Part shown: one piece after another, positions 25,783-34,783 of the stretch | How the letters are laid out: each line of letters begins with the position of its first letter | How positions within the stretch are numbered: the first letter of the stretch is position 1 | Assembly (NCBI RefSeq): GCF_001748245.1 | Contig: NZ_BDFO01000001.1 | Span: 5,745,778-5,809,777 of the forward strand | Source: Oligoflexus tunisiensis | GTDB taxonomy: Bacteria; Bdellovibrionota_B; Oligoflexia; Oligoflexales; Oligoflexaceae | DNA: 64,000 bases | Direction: 5' to 3' | Position numbers and translations under genes: made by a program | The notes under the pieces: generated by a model | The model's database searches: none | What the model saw: only the letters and a program-made list of their open reading frames with translations | What the model was told of the DNA's origin: nothing

Positions 25783-26898
25783 ATGCCGGGCAACCCTTAC
25801 TTCAACTCCCTGAACTATTCGATGGCCAACGAGGATGCCGCCTATGAATTGGGCATCTGTCGCCAGATCCACCCCAAAAAAATACTGGCCATCTGTGGCA
25901 GTGGGGCGCGCTTTCTGCCGCTGGCCTCCACCGGGCCGGAAAAAATCACGGCCCTGGACCTCGCCCCCCAGCAGCTCGCCCTGGCCGATCTGCGGCGCAC
26001 GCTGATGCAGCACCAGCCCCTGGAGCATTATCTCCGCTTTATGGGCTATCCCCCATACAGTACCGAGGCCTTCAGGACGGAGCGGGCCGCTCTCTTTGGC
26101 GAACTCGATCTGCGTTCGGAGACCCGGTCGTATTTTGCAGAGCTCTTTCGGCAAATCAACTGGGAGGGGCTTTTGTATCAGGGGCGTTGGGAGCAGACCT
26201 TTATCGGGATTCCCAAAAGGCTCCGCAAAGTGGTCGGCACGGCCTATGATTCCATCTTTGAGTTTACATCCCAGGAGGAACAGGATCGCTCCTTGGCCGC
26301 GAAGCTGAAGGACCCAATCTGGTGCTCCGTACCGGCTGCCGTCCTCATGCTGATGGGCAATGCCACCTTCTTCAATACAGTCCTCTATCGCGGCAGCTTT
26401 GTGCGGAAGAATATTCCTGACTCTTATTTCGACTTTTATTCGCGTGCTTTCAAGCGACTGTTCGCCAATGGCCTCACGCGCGAAAACTTCTTTCTGCAGA
26501 TCTGCTTTCTCGGGCGCCTTCAGTATCCGGAGGGAAATCCGGTGGAGGTTCACCCGGACGTTTACCCTCTGGCGCAGAGGGCCCTTCAGAATGGAACCGC
26601 CATTGAACTGATCGTGCGGGACATTCTGAGTTTCGCCGCCAAAGCCCAGGATAAATACGACTTTGTTTCGCTCAGTAATGTACCCTCGTATTTTTCGGGA
26701 GCCCCTGAGTCCAACTACCTGCAGAGCCTGGCCCGCTGTTTGAATCGCGATGCCCTGGTGGTTGTTCGCTGTTATTTACGCATCCCGCAAGGCACCGACA
26801 CCTCTGGATTTGTGGATGTCAGTCATGAGTATGAGGAGCTGGCCGCCCGGGAAAAGATGCAGATGTATCGCATATTCGTGTACCGCTACGTCGGCTAG
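25783..26898 (+). CDS. DUF3419 / BtaA-like 3-amino-3-carboxypropyl transferase
   Basis: A 371-residue protein of the DUF3419 family. The SAM-binding region is near 35-70 (KKILAICGSGARFLPLAS, then ALDLAPQQLALADL). A central helical region shows RLRKVVGTAYDSIFEF. The late segment DFVSLSNVPSYFSGAPESNY followed by LARCLNRDALVVVRCYL fits the second half of the methyltransferase-like fold. In Rhodobacter BtaA moves the 3-amino-3-carboxypropyl group of SAM to diacylglycerol on the way to betaine lipids. There is no btaB next door, so the product may be different. The divergent partner is a PEP-utilising phosphotransferase. Confidence 0.75.
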   Translation: MPGNPYFNSLNYSMANEDAAYELGICRQIHPKKILAICGSGARFLPLASTGPEKITALDLAPQQLALADLRRTLMQHQPLEHYLRFMGYPPYSTEAFRTERAALFGELDLRSETRSYFAELFRQINWEGLLYQGRWEQTFIGIPKRLRKVVGTAYDSIFEFTSQEEQDRSLAAKLKDPIWCSVPAAVLMLMGNATFFNTVLYRGSFVRKNIPDSYFDFYSRAFKRLFANGLTRENFFLQICFLGRLQYPEGNPVEVHPDVYPLAQRALQNGTAIELIVRDILSFAAKAQDKYDFVSLSNVPSYFSGAPESNYLQSLARCLNRDALVVVRCYLRIPQGTDTSGFVDVSHEYEELAAREKMQMYRIFVYRYVG

Positions 26899-27030
26899 AA
26901 GGACTATTCTGTTGCACACAGAAGACTTGCTGAGATGTCTTGCAATTTAGTCTGGACAAGGCTCCCAACCTTTCTTTAACTTCCCCTTAACAATTCACGT
27001 TTGTGACAAAAAAATTTGAGGGGAAGAACA

Positions 27031-28029
27031 ATGGTTCAACTATTGGCCGTAGGGCTATTCCTGTTGACGTTGGGGCAGGCGGCTTTCGCTGCCATCAATC
27101 CACAGGATTGGATGTCAGAGATTTACGCGAACAATCCCGATAAACCTTTGCGCCAAATCATGATTCCCGGAACACATGATACCGGAACCGATCGCATGAC
27201 CTCGAAATCGCCACTGTCGAGCACGATGGATGGCATCGTAAAAATCGCGCCGCGTGGTGCGCTCGTGGCCTGGTCGAAAACTCAGGATCGCTCCATGCAG
27301 CAGCAGCTGAATGATGGCATTCGTTATTTTGATCTGCGGGTGGAAAATACTTCACAAGGATGGATGACCTATCATGGGCTGCTCTCGAATTATTTGACCG
27401 ACATGCTGGAGCAGCTGGCCCGCTTCGTTGAGAATCATCCGCGCGAAATCATTTTGCTGGATTTCCAGGCTCTCAGCAACTTCAACAATGACATGACCGC
27501 CCTCATCACTTACCTGGAGGAACATCCCGTCCTCGGCCCACGTGTGGCGAACTGGGGTGAATTCGGTCCCAGGGTGCGGATCGGTGACCTTTGGGACGCG
27601 GACAAAAGCATCATCCCCATGTTCAGCCAGCGTCGCGTGCGCTTTCCCGATGGAAGTTATGGGGATTCCAACTTCGTCTGGCCGCGTGTGCTGCAAAATC
27701 CCTGGTCCAATACCCGACATACCGCAAAGGTGGAGGAGGACCTTCTGAATGGGATTCGGCAAAGACCGGATGATATCTTCTACGTGAGTCAGGGCGTGCT
27801 GACGCCGGATGCGCATGTCGTGACTCTGGGCTGGTTCCAGGGAATCACGAGCCTACGGGATATGGCCGTGAAGTGGATGAACACGAAGTTCGCGAACCTG
27901 ATTCCGCGGCTGAATACCGAAGCACGACGGGCCGGAAAGCATGTGAATATCATCATCGCCGATTATTATCAGCATGGTGGGCTGGTGCCGCTCTGTTTGC
28001 AGTTGAATGAGCAGAATGCCAACAACTGA
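27031..28029 (+). CDS. Exported PI-specific phospholipase C-domain protein
   Basis: A 332-residue protein with a signal peptide (about 1-22, MVQLLAVGLFLLTLGQAAFA). The PLC-X fold shows the two catalytic His residues in IPGTHDTGTD (near 52) and YHGLLSN (near 116), with the metal/substrate motif GIRYFDLRVE near 98. FVENHPREIILLDFQ is the usual following strand and helix. ATG 27031 has AGGGGAAG seven bases upstream. Bacterial relatives cleave phosphatidylinositol or its glycan anchors, or act on unknown phosphodiesters. A near-perfect hairpin (about 28046-28078) follows the stop. Confidence 0.85.
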   Translation: MVQLLAVGLFLLTLGQAAFAAINPQDWMSEIYANNPDKPLRQIMIPGTHDTGTDRMTSKSPLSSTMDGIVKIAPRGALVAWSKTQDRSMQQQLNDGIRYFDLRVENTSQGWMTYHGLLSNYLTDMLEQLARFVENHPREIILLDFQALSNFNNDMTALITYLEEHPVLGPRVANWGEFGPRVRIGDLWDADKSIIPMFSQRRVRFPDGSYGDSNFVWPRVLQNPWSNTRHTAKVEEDLLNGIRQRPDDIFYVSQGVLTPDAHVVTLGWFQGITSLRDMAVKWMNTKFANLIPRLNTEARRAGKHVNIIIADYYQHGGLVPLCLQLNEQNANN

Positions 28030-28097
28030 ATCCAACACAGCCGCATGCGGAGAGCGGGGCGAATGCCCTGCTCTGCTTCACGCCAGGTCGCAGCCGC

Positions 28098-28544
28098 TCA
28101 TTTTGGACTCGTCTGCCCGGGATCATCGCAATTGACTTCCGAATTGCCATGCTCCTCGCAGATGACGCTGGCCTCAACAAAGCGCTTATCCTTGGAAACG
28201 CCGAGGGTATTCGGCGCGAACAGCGAACCGTCCTCATGCAGGATCTGTATCCTTTTATAAAAGACATCCCGCCAGTAAAAGACTCCCCATTCCCCATTGC
28301 AGACGGTATCCTTGTGCTCCTCAAGCTGCTTCACCTCCTTGATCAGGATAAAGGGGGATAGGAGGATCACCTTCTGATTCACAAAACTCCATTCCTTCTT
28401 GATTCTCTCCGTAACAGACACCTCATTTTCGATATGTCCGCGCGCAATCTTCACCGTGGCGGCGCCGTTGCTGCAATATTCCTGAAAGGATGAGGCCTGC
28501 ACGCTGGTGGCGATCCACAAAAACAATGGGAGTGCCTTCTTCAC
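28098..28544 (-). CDS. Hypothetical exported protein
   Basis: A 148-residue protein of unknown family with a signal peptide (VKKALPLFLWIATSVQA). I chose the GTG at 28544 because GGAGGAAAC precedes it directly; a longer ORF lacks a site. The mature part holds four Cys, one near the N-terminus (EYCSNG) and three later (TVCNG, VICEE, NCDDPG), and central hydrophobic strands. Its likely compartment is the periplasm. It is convergent with the phospholipase gene and upstream, on the same strand, of the lipid-export-like operon's end. Confidence 0.65.
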   Translation of the reverse strand: MKKALPLFLWIATSVQASSFQEYCSNGAATVKIARGHIENEVSVTERIKKEWSFVNQKVILLSPFILIKEVKQLEEHKDTVCNGEWGVFYWRDVFYKRIQILHEDGSLFAPNTLGVSKDKRFVEASVICEEHGNSEVNCDDPGQTSPK

Positions 28545-28702
28545 GTTTCCTCCTGCATCACGAAAGGACAAGGTTTGACCCATTTTTTTATAACATCAGC
28601 TCAAGTGTGTGTGTAGGAGGGATGCTACTTACTGAGGAAAAGGAAAAGAGGAGCATGAGCTGAAAAAATCCAGCGCGTGTTTCACCTCATCAACTCTGGC
28701 GT

Positions 28703-29842
28703 TTAAAAATCCCATTGGAGGGTAAGACCGAGGCGATCCTCAGCCTGGAGGCGGGAAAAATAGCCTTGCGTGGACGATTGAAAGGCTTCCCAGTAAAGGC
28801 CGGCGGTCCATGCGTTACGGAACACGCCCGTCACCTCATAGCGCTGATGCGCATCATGCTGCTGGATCCTTTGCATCGCATAAACAAGAGGACGAATCCG
28901 GTCCCGCCAGAGGCTCCAGCGGCCTTGGGCGATCACCCAGCCGACATCGCGGTCGCGGGACAAAAGACTATCCTGATGGTTGTAACGGAATTCGGTGCCC
29001 CAAAAAAAATGATCGCCCCAGGTTCCATCGAAGCCAAGGACGAACTGATCCCGGGCAAAGTCCATAAGATTGTTGTCCGAAAAATCGCCCGATTCCGCGT
29101 GCAGGGCCTCTCCGCGCAGCACCACATTATCCCAGGCCTGGCTGACCGTAAAACCAAGCGAGGTCTGCATCGGAAAGCGGGCTTCCATCCGTGGCGCGGC
29201 ATTCTCAAAGGACAGATTGATCGCCGGTGTGCGCGAGCGATGCCGCATGATGTAATACTTCATATCCCAGCCGCGCTCCACGCTCCCGATCCGTGCCCCG
29301 AATTCCGCCAGCCCGGTTTTATCCTTGTTCTCGATGGGAATACCTTGAAAGTCATCCGGCAGCAGCGGGCGCGGAGCATAGGGATTGGCCCAGACGTCAA
29401 TGATCTTGCTGTCCTGGGACCAGCCGACCAGGACCAGCGGCACCGCGAGTTTCTGATTGCCGCGCAGCCAGTAGCTGGGATCACGCAGGTCGCGCGGGTT
29501 GATGACGTCGATGACACTCGGGCCCAGGGTTTCGCCCCAGTTGATGGTTTGCCAGCCGATGCGGGTGTTCCATTGCCGGCGATAGGTTCGAACGAAGAGG
29601 TTCTCCACGCGCGCCTCAAGATGTTCCCCCGGGTCCTCAGCCGCATCGTAGAGAACAAAACCCGACGCTTCAAAATTCACGATGAGGCGGGTTCTGCGAC
29701 TGAATCTCTTGTCCCGCGACTTGGACTGCAGGTAGAGGCGCGAGCGATGATGCACCCACGGCTGATCCCCTTCGGGCTCGCGGATGGATTCCTGGCTCAG
29801 GCTACCCGAGACTGTCGCAAGGACAAGGAGCAACGCTTGCAT
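28703..29842 (-). CDS. DUF1302-like outer-membrane beta-barrel, last gene of the export operon
   Basis: A 379-residue protein with a short signal (MQALLLVLATVSGSLS) and a beta-barrel composition: alternating aromatic strands, with a final residue F (LGLTLQWDF) as outer-membrane barrels have. The motifs WQTINWGETLG and DVINPRDLRDP match the DUF1302 hallmark ('...WG...NP.D'). Its ATG overlaps the TGA of the upstream LolA-like gene (TGATG). DUF1302 proteins often sit with LolA-like proteins and transporters. I infer that it accepts or inserts the cargo at the outer membrane. Confidence 0.75.
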   Translation of the reverse strand: MQALLLVLATVSGSLSQESIREPEGDQPWVHHRSRLYLQSKSRDKRFSRRTRLIVNFEASGFVLYDAAEDPGEHLEARVENLFVRTYRRQWNTRIGWQTINWGETLGPSVIDVINPRDLRDPSYWLRGNQKLAVPLVLVGWSQDSKIIDVWANPYAPRPLLPDDFQGIPIENKDKTGLAEFGARIGSVERGWDMKYYIMRHRSRTPAINLSFENAAPRMEARFPMQTSLGFTVSQAWDNVVLRGEALHAESGDFSDNNLMDFARDQFVLGFDGTWGDHFFWGTEFRYNHQDSLLSRDRDVGWVIAQGRWSLWRDRIRPLVYAMQRIQQHDAHQRYEVTGVFRNAWTAGLYWEAFQSSTQGYFSRLQAEDRLGLTLQWDF

Positions 29843-30543
29843 CAGGGCCCCAAATTGCTGGCTTGAAACATCGCATCCGGAAATTCACCATTCTTGAGTG
29901 AGATGATTTCCAGCACTGAATATTGGCTGCTGCGTTTGGCATCCTGTATGCGAATGTTCTTCGGGCGCTGGGCGCCGGCCATCATCGTGTAACTTTCAAA
30001 ACTGGCTACTTTTAAAGGGTTTCCGGCCATGGTTAAATACTCGGCCTTGCGTGGCCTGAAACCATCCTTGCTGACCCAGAGACGGATCTTGTCATAGGTG
30101 AGACCCTTCTTGTTGGCCGTCAGAAACAGCTGCCAGAGATCCTTGTTCTCTTTTTCCAACACCGCTTCATAGTCACCGCTGAGGCGCATGCGGGCTATAT
30201 CGCCGTTGGCGGCCTGGCCGGTGAGTTTTTGCTGCAGACTGACCCGTACTGCGCGTTTCAGATTGGGTATATAAGCCCACATATCCTGCTCCACCATCAG
30301 GAGAGCGTTGGACTTGGTATGGGGGGCCTCGATGGTCTTGACGAGAGTGCGATCCTTGCCCTTGGTTTTGACTTCAAACTTCGACAGCGTTCCGTCATGA
30401 TCCTTGACCGTCACCACCATGGTAAAGGACTGCGAAGGATTGCGAACCTCATCCGCCCTTTTCAAAATCTCGGCAGGACTGGGACCAGCCTGGACCTGGA
30501 GCGCCGCAAAGCAGGACAGAAGCAGAAGAACTTTCTGGAGCAT
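29842..30543 (-). CDS. LolA-like outer-membrane lipid/lipoprotein carrier (PF17131 type)
   Basis: A 233-residue periplasmic protein. The signal is cleaved near LQVQAG. The family hallmark is present: EQDMWAYIPNLKRAVRVSLQ followed by an acidic DY-type motif, then a middle strand region with the KAEYLTMAGNP turn. The family is annotated 'outer membrane lipoprotein-sorting protein' and shares the LolA half-barrel that holds acyl chains. AGGAG precedes the ATG. It lies 11 bases after the permease stop and overlaps the barrel gene. In the operon it would carry a hydrophobic cargo from the ABC transporter to the barrel. Confidence 0.8.
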   Translation of the reverse strand: MLQKVLLLLSCFAALQVQAGPSPAEILKRADEVRNPSQSFTMVVTVKDHDGTLSKFEVKTKGKDRTLVKTIEAPHTKSNALLMVEQDMWAYIPNLKRAVRVSLQQKLTGQAANGDIARMRLSGDYEAVLEKENKDLWQLFLTANKKGLTYDKIRLWVSKDGFRPRKAEYLTMAGNPLKVASFESYTMMAGAQRPKNIRIQDAKRSSQYSVLEIISLKNGEFPDAMFQASNLGP

Positions 30544-30554
30544 CAGCGTATCTC

Positions 30555-31760
30555 CTAGCGATAGCGTAAGGCGGCTGCGATCGGCATCCGCACCCGACCT
30601 GAAGCCGCAAGTCCGGTAGCCACGGCTGCCGTCACGGTTCCCAGCAAACAGGATATCACCAGCATCATGGGTTGCAGTTCAATTTTCACAAAGAACTGCC
30701 GCGTCAAACCCGGGGCCGGCGGCATCAGGATGCCCTGCTTGAGCAGAGTCATATTCAAGATCCAGCCGAGAAGAATGCCACAGATCGAGCCGATCAGGCC
30801 GATCAGCGTTCCTTCCCAGAGAAGAAGCATAAGCACATCCCGTGCCGATTCCCCATTGGCTCTGAGGTGGCCGATCTCGGTCGTGCGCTCCAAAACGGTG
30901 AAAGCCATGGTGTTGCCGATGCCCAGAGCGACGATCAAAATAATAATCCACTGAATCACAATGAACTGTTGACCCAGCCAGTCCACCGCGTTTTGGTAAT
31001 AAACCTTATCCAATACAGCAAAGGAGGTCAGATCCAGCTCCGGATGCCGGCTGAGGATAACCTGCGTCACAGCGGGCCAGTCTTCATCCTGATGCAAACC
31101 CAGGGCGATGCTTTCCACACGATCGGTGTCGAGCAGCGGGGCCGCAGCCGCCCGCTGAATACGGAAGTGGCTGTCATCAAGTTCCTTGAGGCCGGTCTGG
31201 AATATGCCGACCAGGATAAAATCCCCACCGTTCAGGCTTCCATGCACCGTGCTGGTCACGATCGTGACGCGATCCCCCGGGCTCACGGCGAGCGCGCGGG
31301 CGAGGCCCTGCCCCAGGATGATGCCGTTCGGTTCATCACGCAGAGTCTGACCTTCGATGAAATTCATCGTATTGAAAAAATCCGCTTCCGCATGGCCATC
31401 GACGGCGAGACCACGTCCGGCCACGTTCAGTTCACCCGCCTGCAGCATGGCCGGGAATTCGATGCGCGGGAAGACGTGACTGACACCGGGGATCTGTCGC
31501 AACTCCTGCATCAGAGTTTCCGGCTCCTGAATCCAATGTTCCCAGGGCTTTTCAAAAATTTCCTCGCGATAACCCTTGGTATTGATCTGGCCATGGCCGT
31601 ACTTCGCATGAACCGTGTTGTCCTTGTACTGGCGCATGATGCCTTTGTTAAAACCATCGAACAGAAAGAGCGCGGTCACCCCGAAGCCAACCGTCAGAAG
31701 TCCAACCAGACTGCGCCGGTAATTGCGTAAGAGATTCAGAAAAGCGATCTTAATGAGCAT
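30555..31760 (-). CDS. FtsX/LolE-like ABC transporter permease
   Basis: A 401-residue MacB/LolCE-type permease. An N-terminal membrane segment (about 8-32) precedes a large periplasmic domain (35-265) with MacB-like signatures. Three C-terminal segments follow: WIIILIVALGIGNTMAFTV (near 272), LIGLIGSICGILLGWIL (near 318) and a last one near 365, with the coupling motif ERTTEIGHLRANG after the first. These permeases do not import; they extract lipoproteins or lipids from the outer leaflet or drive periplasmic partners. Its start overlaps the end of the ATPase gene by 11 bases. Confidence 0.9.
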   Translation of the reverse strand: MLIKIAFLNLLRNYRRSLVGLLTVGFGVTALFLFDGFNKGIMRQYKDNTVHAKYGHGQINTKGYREEIFEKPWEHWIQEPETLMQELRQIPGVSHVFPRIEFPAMLQAGELNVAGRGLAVDGHAEADFFNTMNFIEGQTLRDEPNGIILGQGLARALAVSPGDRVTIVTSTVHGSLNGGDFILVGIFQTGLKELDDSHFRIQRAAAAPLLDTDRVESIALGLHQDEDWPAVTQVILSRHPELDLTSFAVLDKVYYQNAVDWLGQQFIVIQWIIILIVALGIGNTMAFTVLERTTEIGHLRANGESARDVLMLLLWEGTLIGLIGSICGILLGWILNMTLLKQGILMPPAPGLTRQFFVKIELQPMMLVISCLLGTVTAAVATGLAASGRVRMPIAAALRYR

Positions 31761-32442
31761 CAGCTTGACCTCCGGCTTGCAGGCGACCGTCTTTTAAATA
31801 AAGCACGCGACTGGCATAGTCACGCGCCAGGGGATCATGGGAGCTAATGATAATGGTGCGGCCCTGGGCGCAGAGATTTTTCAAAAGGAGGAGAATGCTG
31901 CGGGCCGTGTCCTGATCCAGGCTGGCGGTCGGTTCATCAGCCAGAATCACGGCCGGTTGCTTGGCGAGAGCCCGGGCAATGGCCACCCGCTGCCGTTGCC
32001 CGCCGCTGAGTTCCTGGGGCCGCTTGGTGCGATGGTCCCAAAGATCAACCGCCTCAAGCGACTCCTGCACCCTCTGCTTGCGTTCGGCGCTCGGCACGCC
32101 CTGTCGAGTCAAAAAGAATTCAACATTTTCCGCGGCGCTCAGCACATCGAAGAGGTGAAAGCTTTGAAAAATAAATCCAAGCTGAAAGCGCCGCAGCTGA
32201 TTTTTCTTTCCTTCATCAATGGCCTGAAGCTCCTGCCCCTGAAAAAAGATCTTTCCCGTTTGCAGGGGCTCGATGAGGCCGAGCAGGTTGAGCAGTGTGG
32301 ATTTCCCCGAACCGCTGGGCCCCATGATCAGGCAGAATTCCCCGGCTGTGATCTCAAGGTTCACATCATGCAGGGCAGGGAACAGTTGCTGGCCCTGTCG
32401 ATAACTGTGGGAGATCTGTTGACACGAAAAGAGTGAAGTCAT
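31750..32442 (-). CDS. LolD-like ABC transporter ATP-binding protein
   Basis: A 230-residue ATPase. It has Walker A GPSGSGKST near 41, a Q-loop in FIFQSFHLFD near 92, the signature LSGGQRQR near 144, Walker B VILADEPT near 163 and the H-loop SSHD near 199. Length and pattern are those of LolD/MacB-type subunits. It overlaps both neighbours (ATGA with the prenyltransferase stop, 11 bases with the permease). It powers the transporter with the permease next to it. Confidence 0.93.
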   Translation of the reverse strand: MTSLFSCQQISHSYRQGQQLFPALHDVNLEITAGEFCLIMGPSGSGKSTLLNLLGLIEPLQTGKIFFQGQELQAIDEGKKNQLRRFQLGFIFQSFHLFDVLSAAENVEFFLTRQGVPSAERKQRVQESLEAVDLWDHRTKRPQELSGGQRQRVAIARALAKQPAVILADEPTASLDQDTARSILLLLKNLCAQGRTIIISSHDPLARDYASRVLYLKDGRLQAGGQADAH

Positions 32443-33311
32443 GCGGCGCCCTTCCCTGAGGAAACGAGAGCCGTAATCACCGGCCCCCAGATATGCACGA
32501 GGAGTGAAACACTGGCGAGGCCTTCGGCGGCTTTGGGTTTTTCCTCACCCCACAGAGCGCAGCCGATCCAGGTTCCTATCACGACCAGAATATACGGCCA
32601 GCTGCTGCTGAGGGAACCTCCGGTTTTCAGCAGGACACCCGCCATGGCCACCGCACTGGTGAAGACCATCAAGGCGAGGGCGCCGCGCCGCCCATAAACC
32701 AGGCGATAGGTGCGCAGAAGTTCATGCGCCTTGGGATCGAGTTTCCGGGCGATCTCATAGGTGAAAAATGCGCCCAGGATCATCACGCCCGACCAGATCG
32801 CGGGCCGGCTGTTGACGTCACCCATCAAATGGGCCGCCGATAAAATAAGGGGCAGAAGAATCAGCTGATGAGTGGTGGCATAAAAGAAGGGTCGCTGCTC
32901 CAGCCAGGCGCCGCAGTAAAATTCCACATACATGAGATAAAGCCAGACCGTGGTCATGATCCAAAAGTATCCGGCATACGAAAGGTCAGCCGCCAGCAGA
33001 CCGATTCCGAAAAAGATCTGCAGGGCCAGGGTAAAACCGATCACTTTTTTCGCTGTCGCGACCTGGATCAGGCCACGCGGCAAAGGTCGTTCCGGATGAG
33101 CGGTGAGATCCTTTTTGTAATCCTTCACTTCATCCATCAGCCGCAAACAGAAAAAGAACACGAGCAGCATCACAGGACCCAGGATGCGCGCGGCCAGGTT
33201 GAAATCCGTGGAAAGCGCCAGCTGTCCCTGCCAGGCCATGCCCACCGTGAGCAGCAGATAAACCGGCAGTGGAAAACGTTCCTTGATGTAAATCAACCAC
33301 GGTAAACGCAT
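32439..33311 (-). CDS. UbiA-family membrane prenyltransferase
   Basis: A 290-residue polytopic protein with about eight membrane segments. The first Asp-rich motif is LRLMDEVKDYKKD near 58-69. The second region reads FFTYEIARKLDPKAHELLRTY (near 185), the 'EIARK...tY' variant rather than a classical DxxxD. The family joins isoprenyl diphosphates to aromatic or other acceptors in the membrane. It is an operon member between an AMP-ligase and an ABC transporter, so it probably builds a lipid-like product. The acceptor is unknown. Start ATG 33311 lies inside the ligase gene's end (19-base overlap). Confidence 0.75.
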   Translation of the reverse strand: MRLPWLIYIKERFPLPVYLLLTVGMAWQGQLALSTDFNLAARILGPVMLLVFFFCLRLMDEVKDYKKDLTAHPERPLPRGLIQVATAKKVIGFTLALQIFFGIGLLAADLSYAGYFWIMTTVWLYLMYVEFYCGAWLEQRPFFYATTHQLILLPLILSAAHLMGDVNSRPAIWSGVMILGAFFTYEIARKLDPKAHELLRTYRLVYGRRGALALMVFTSAVAMAGVLLKTGGSLSSSWPYILVVIGTWIGCALWGEEKPKAAEGLASVSLLVHIWGPVITALVSSGKGAA

Positions 33312-34708
33312 GTCGCTCCCTTTAAGCTGGCTTCCCGATCGATGCGCGCCTGATGACGGCGATCGCGACGAATGGTGGTCTCGTAAATCATCTTCACATC
33401 GGGACAGACGCTGCGGATCGTGCTCAGGCGAACCCGGGCGTTCTCCACATAGACAGCGCGCTGTCCATCCGCGCCGCGTTTGATAAAGGCCTTGCTGCTG
33501 CCGATGGCGGCATAGATCCGCTGCTCATCGGTGAAATCCTCGGGCGGCTGATGATCGCGGCCCTGATACCACCAGCCGCGCGTTTCCTGTTCCACCCGAT
33601 CCCCGAGCCGATGCCAAAGCCGACCGGCTTCATCCTTCTGCTTATGCTCGCGGTTGGCCACGGCATCCGCCAAATACTCGGGACAGACATGCGGTCCGTG
33701 AATCCAGAGCTGCCCGTTCATTTCCTTATGCTGCAGACCGCTCCAGGGTTCTCCCAAGAACAGGGTCTGAAAATAACCCCGTTCCCGACTCCAGCGCACG
33801 GCCGCACGCGCATCACAGGTGGCCACCGGCTCCGCTTCGGTGCTGCCATACACATGGGTAATTTCAGCCGCGGGCCACAGCGCAAAGGCCCGTTCGAAAA
33901 TCGCGCAATCCGTCTGCGCCCCGCCCACATGCAGCGCCTTGAGTTTTTTCAGTTGGGCTCTTTGCATCAGACGCAAAAGAAAGGCCGGGCCGCAGGTGGA
34001 ACTCACCGGCTGCAGGGCCTCGGGAAGACCATCGAGCTGAGACAGCACATCATCCCTGGCACGCGCGGGGATCACCACCGAGCAGCGGCCATCGGCAAGA
34101 TTCGCGAGAGCGAAATTGGCAAAGATACAAAGGTCGGCCCCGCGATGCTGATTGAAATGCAGGGCTTCATTCAAGGCCTGATGCTGGGCCCGCAGGTAAC
34201 CATGAGTTCGCACCATGCCCTTGGGCTTGCCACTGGTGCCGGAGGTAAAGGTGATAATGCAGGGGTGCGCGTCGCCCAGATTCTGGGTGACCGCGGCCTC
34301 CGCCTGGCCGGAGAGGAGTTCACGGCTCGATATCCAATGGGGAATACGGCGAACCCCAGGCACACGCAGTCCCCAGAGTTGTCCGAGACGTCCCGCAAGA
34401 AAAGCTTGGGGCTGGACCGTGGCAAAGACATGCTGCAGACGATCGAGCGGCATCCACGGCTCGACCAGCACGGCCGTGATCCCGGCCCGGGCCAGGGCCA
34501 GGATGCAGCCATAGAGCAGATGACTCAGATCAATGAAGAGGAGGACCTGATCACCAGGCTTCAGACCCTTCCTCTGCAGAACGCCATGAATCCTTTGGGA
34601 CAGCTGATCCAGCTCACCGAAACTGCAGGCGCCCGAATCCGGCAGCCAGAGGGCCGGCTGATCTTTTTTTGCAAGGATTTGGGCGTCGATGAGCGTGGCC
34701 GCATTCAT
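33293..34708 (-). CDS. AMP-dependent synthetase/ligase with altered C-terminal lysine motif
   Basis: A 471-residue member of the acyl-CoA synthetase/adenylating superfamily. It has the phosphate loop ITFTSGTSGKPKGMV (near 152), YGSTEAEP (near 277) and the GD motif HRLGDRVE (near 368). The C-terminal subdomain has RRHQARIDRE where relatives such as OleC-type enzymes have 'RHNAKI.R', so the catalytic Lys of the adenylation half-reaction appears replaced by Arg (read from sequence; the alignment is mine). GAGGAAA precedes the ATG. As first gene of the operon it probably activates a fatty or aromatic acid for the next enzyme. No carrier protein is encoded nearby. Confidence 0.82.
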   Translation of the reverse strand: MNAATLIDAQILAKKDQPALWLPDSGACSFGELDQLSQRIHGVLQRKGLKPGDQVLLFIDLSHLLYGCILALARAGITAVLVEPWMPLDRLQHVFATVQPQAFLAGRLGQLWGLRVPGVRRIPHWISSRELLSGQAEAAVTQNLGDAHPCIITFTSGTSGKPKGMVRTHGYLRAQHQALNEALHFNQHRGADLCIFANFALANLADGRCSVVIPARARDDVLSQLDGLPEALQPVSSTCGPAFLLRLMQRAQLKKLKALHVGGAQTDCAIFERAFALWPAAEITHVYGSTEAEPVATCDARAAVRWSRERGYFQTLFLGEPWSGLQHKEMNGQLWIHGPHVCPEYLADAVANREHKQKDEAGRLWHRLGDRVEQETRGWWYQGRDHQPPEDFTDEQRIYAAIGSSKAFIKRGADGQRAVYVENARVRLSTIRSVCPDVKMIYETTIRRDRRHQARIDREASLKGATCVYRG

Positions 34709-34783
34709 GAAAATTTCCTCGGGCGTTAGGCATCACCACTCCATCATAGCAATTCTGCGCCACAGGGAAACAGCAGAAGGACG

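Noticed and set aside
30672..31730. 352-residue plus-strand ORF
   Set aside because: Antisense to the FtsX-like permease; no ribosome site or homology features.
33353..34729. 458-residue plus-strand ORF
   Set aside because: Antisense to the adenylating ligase; no recognisable motifs.
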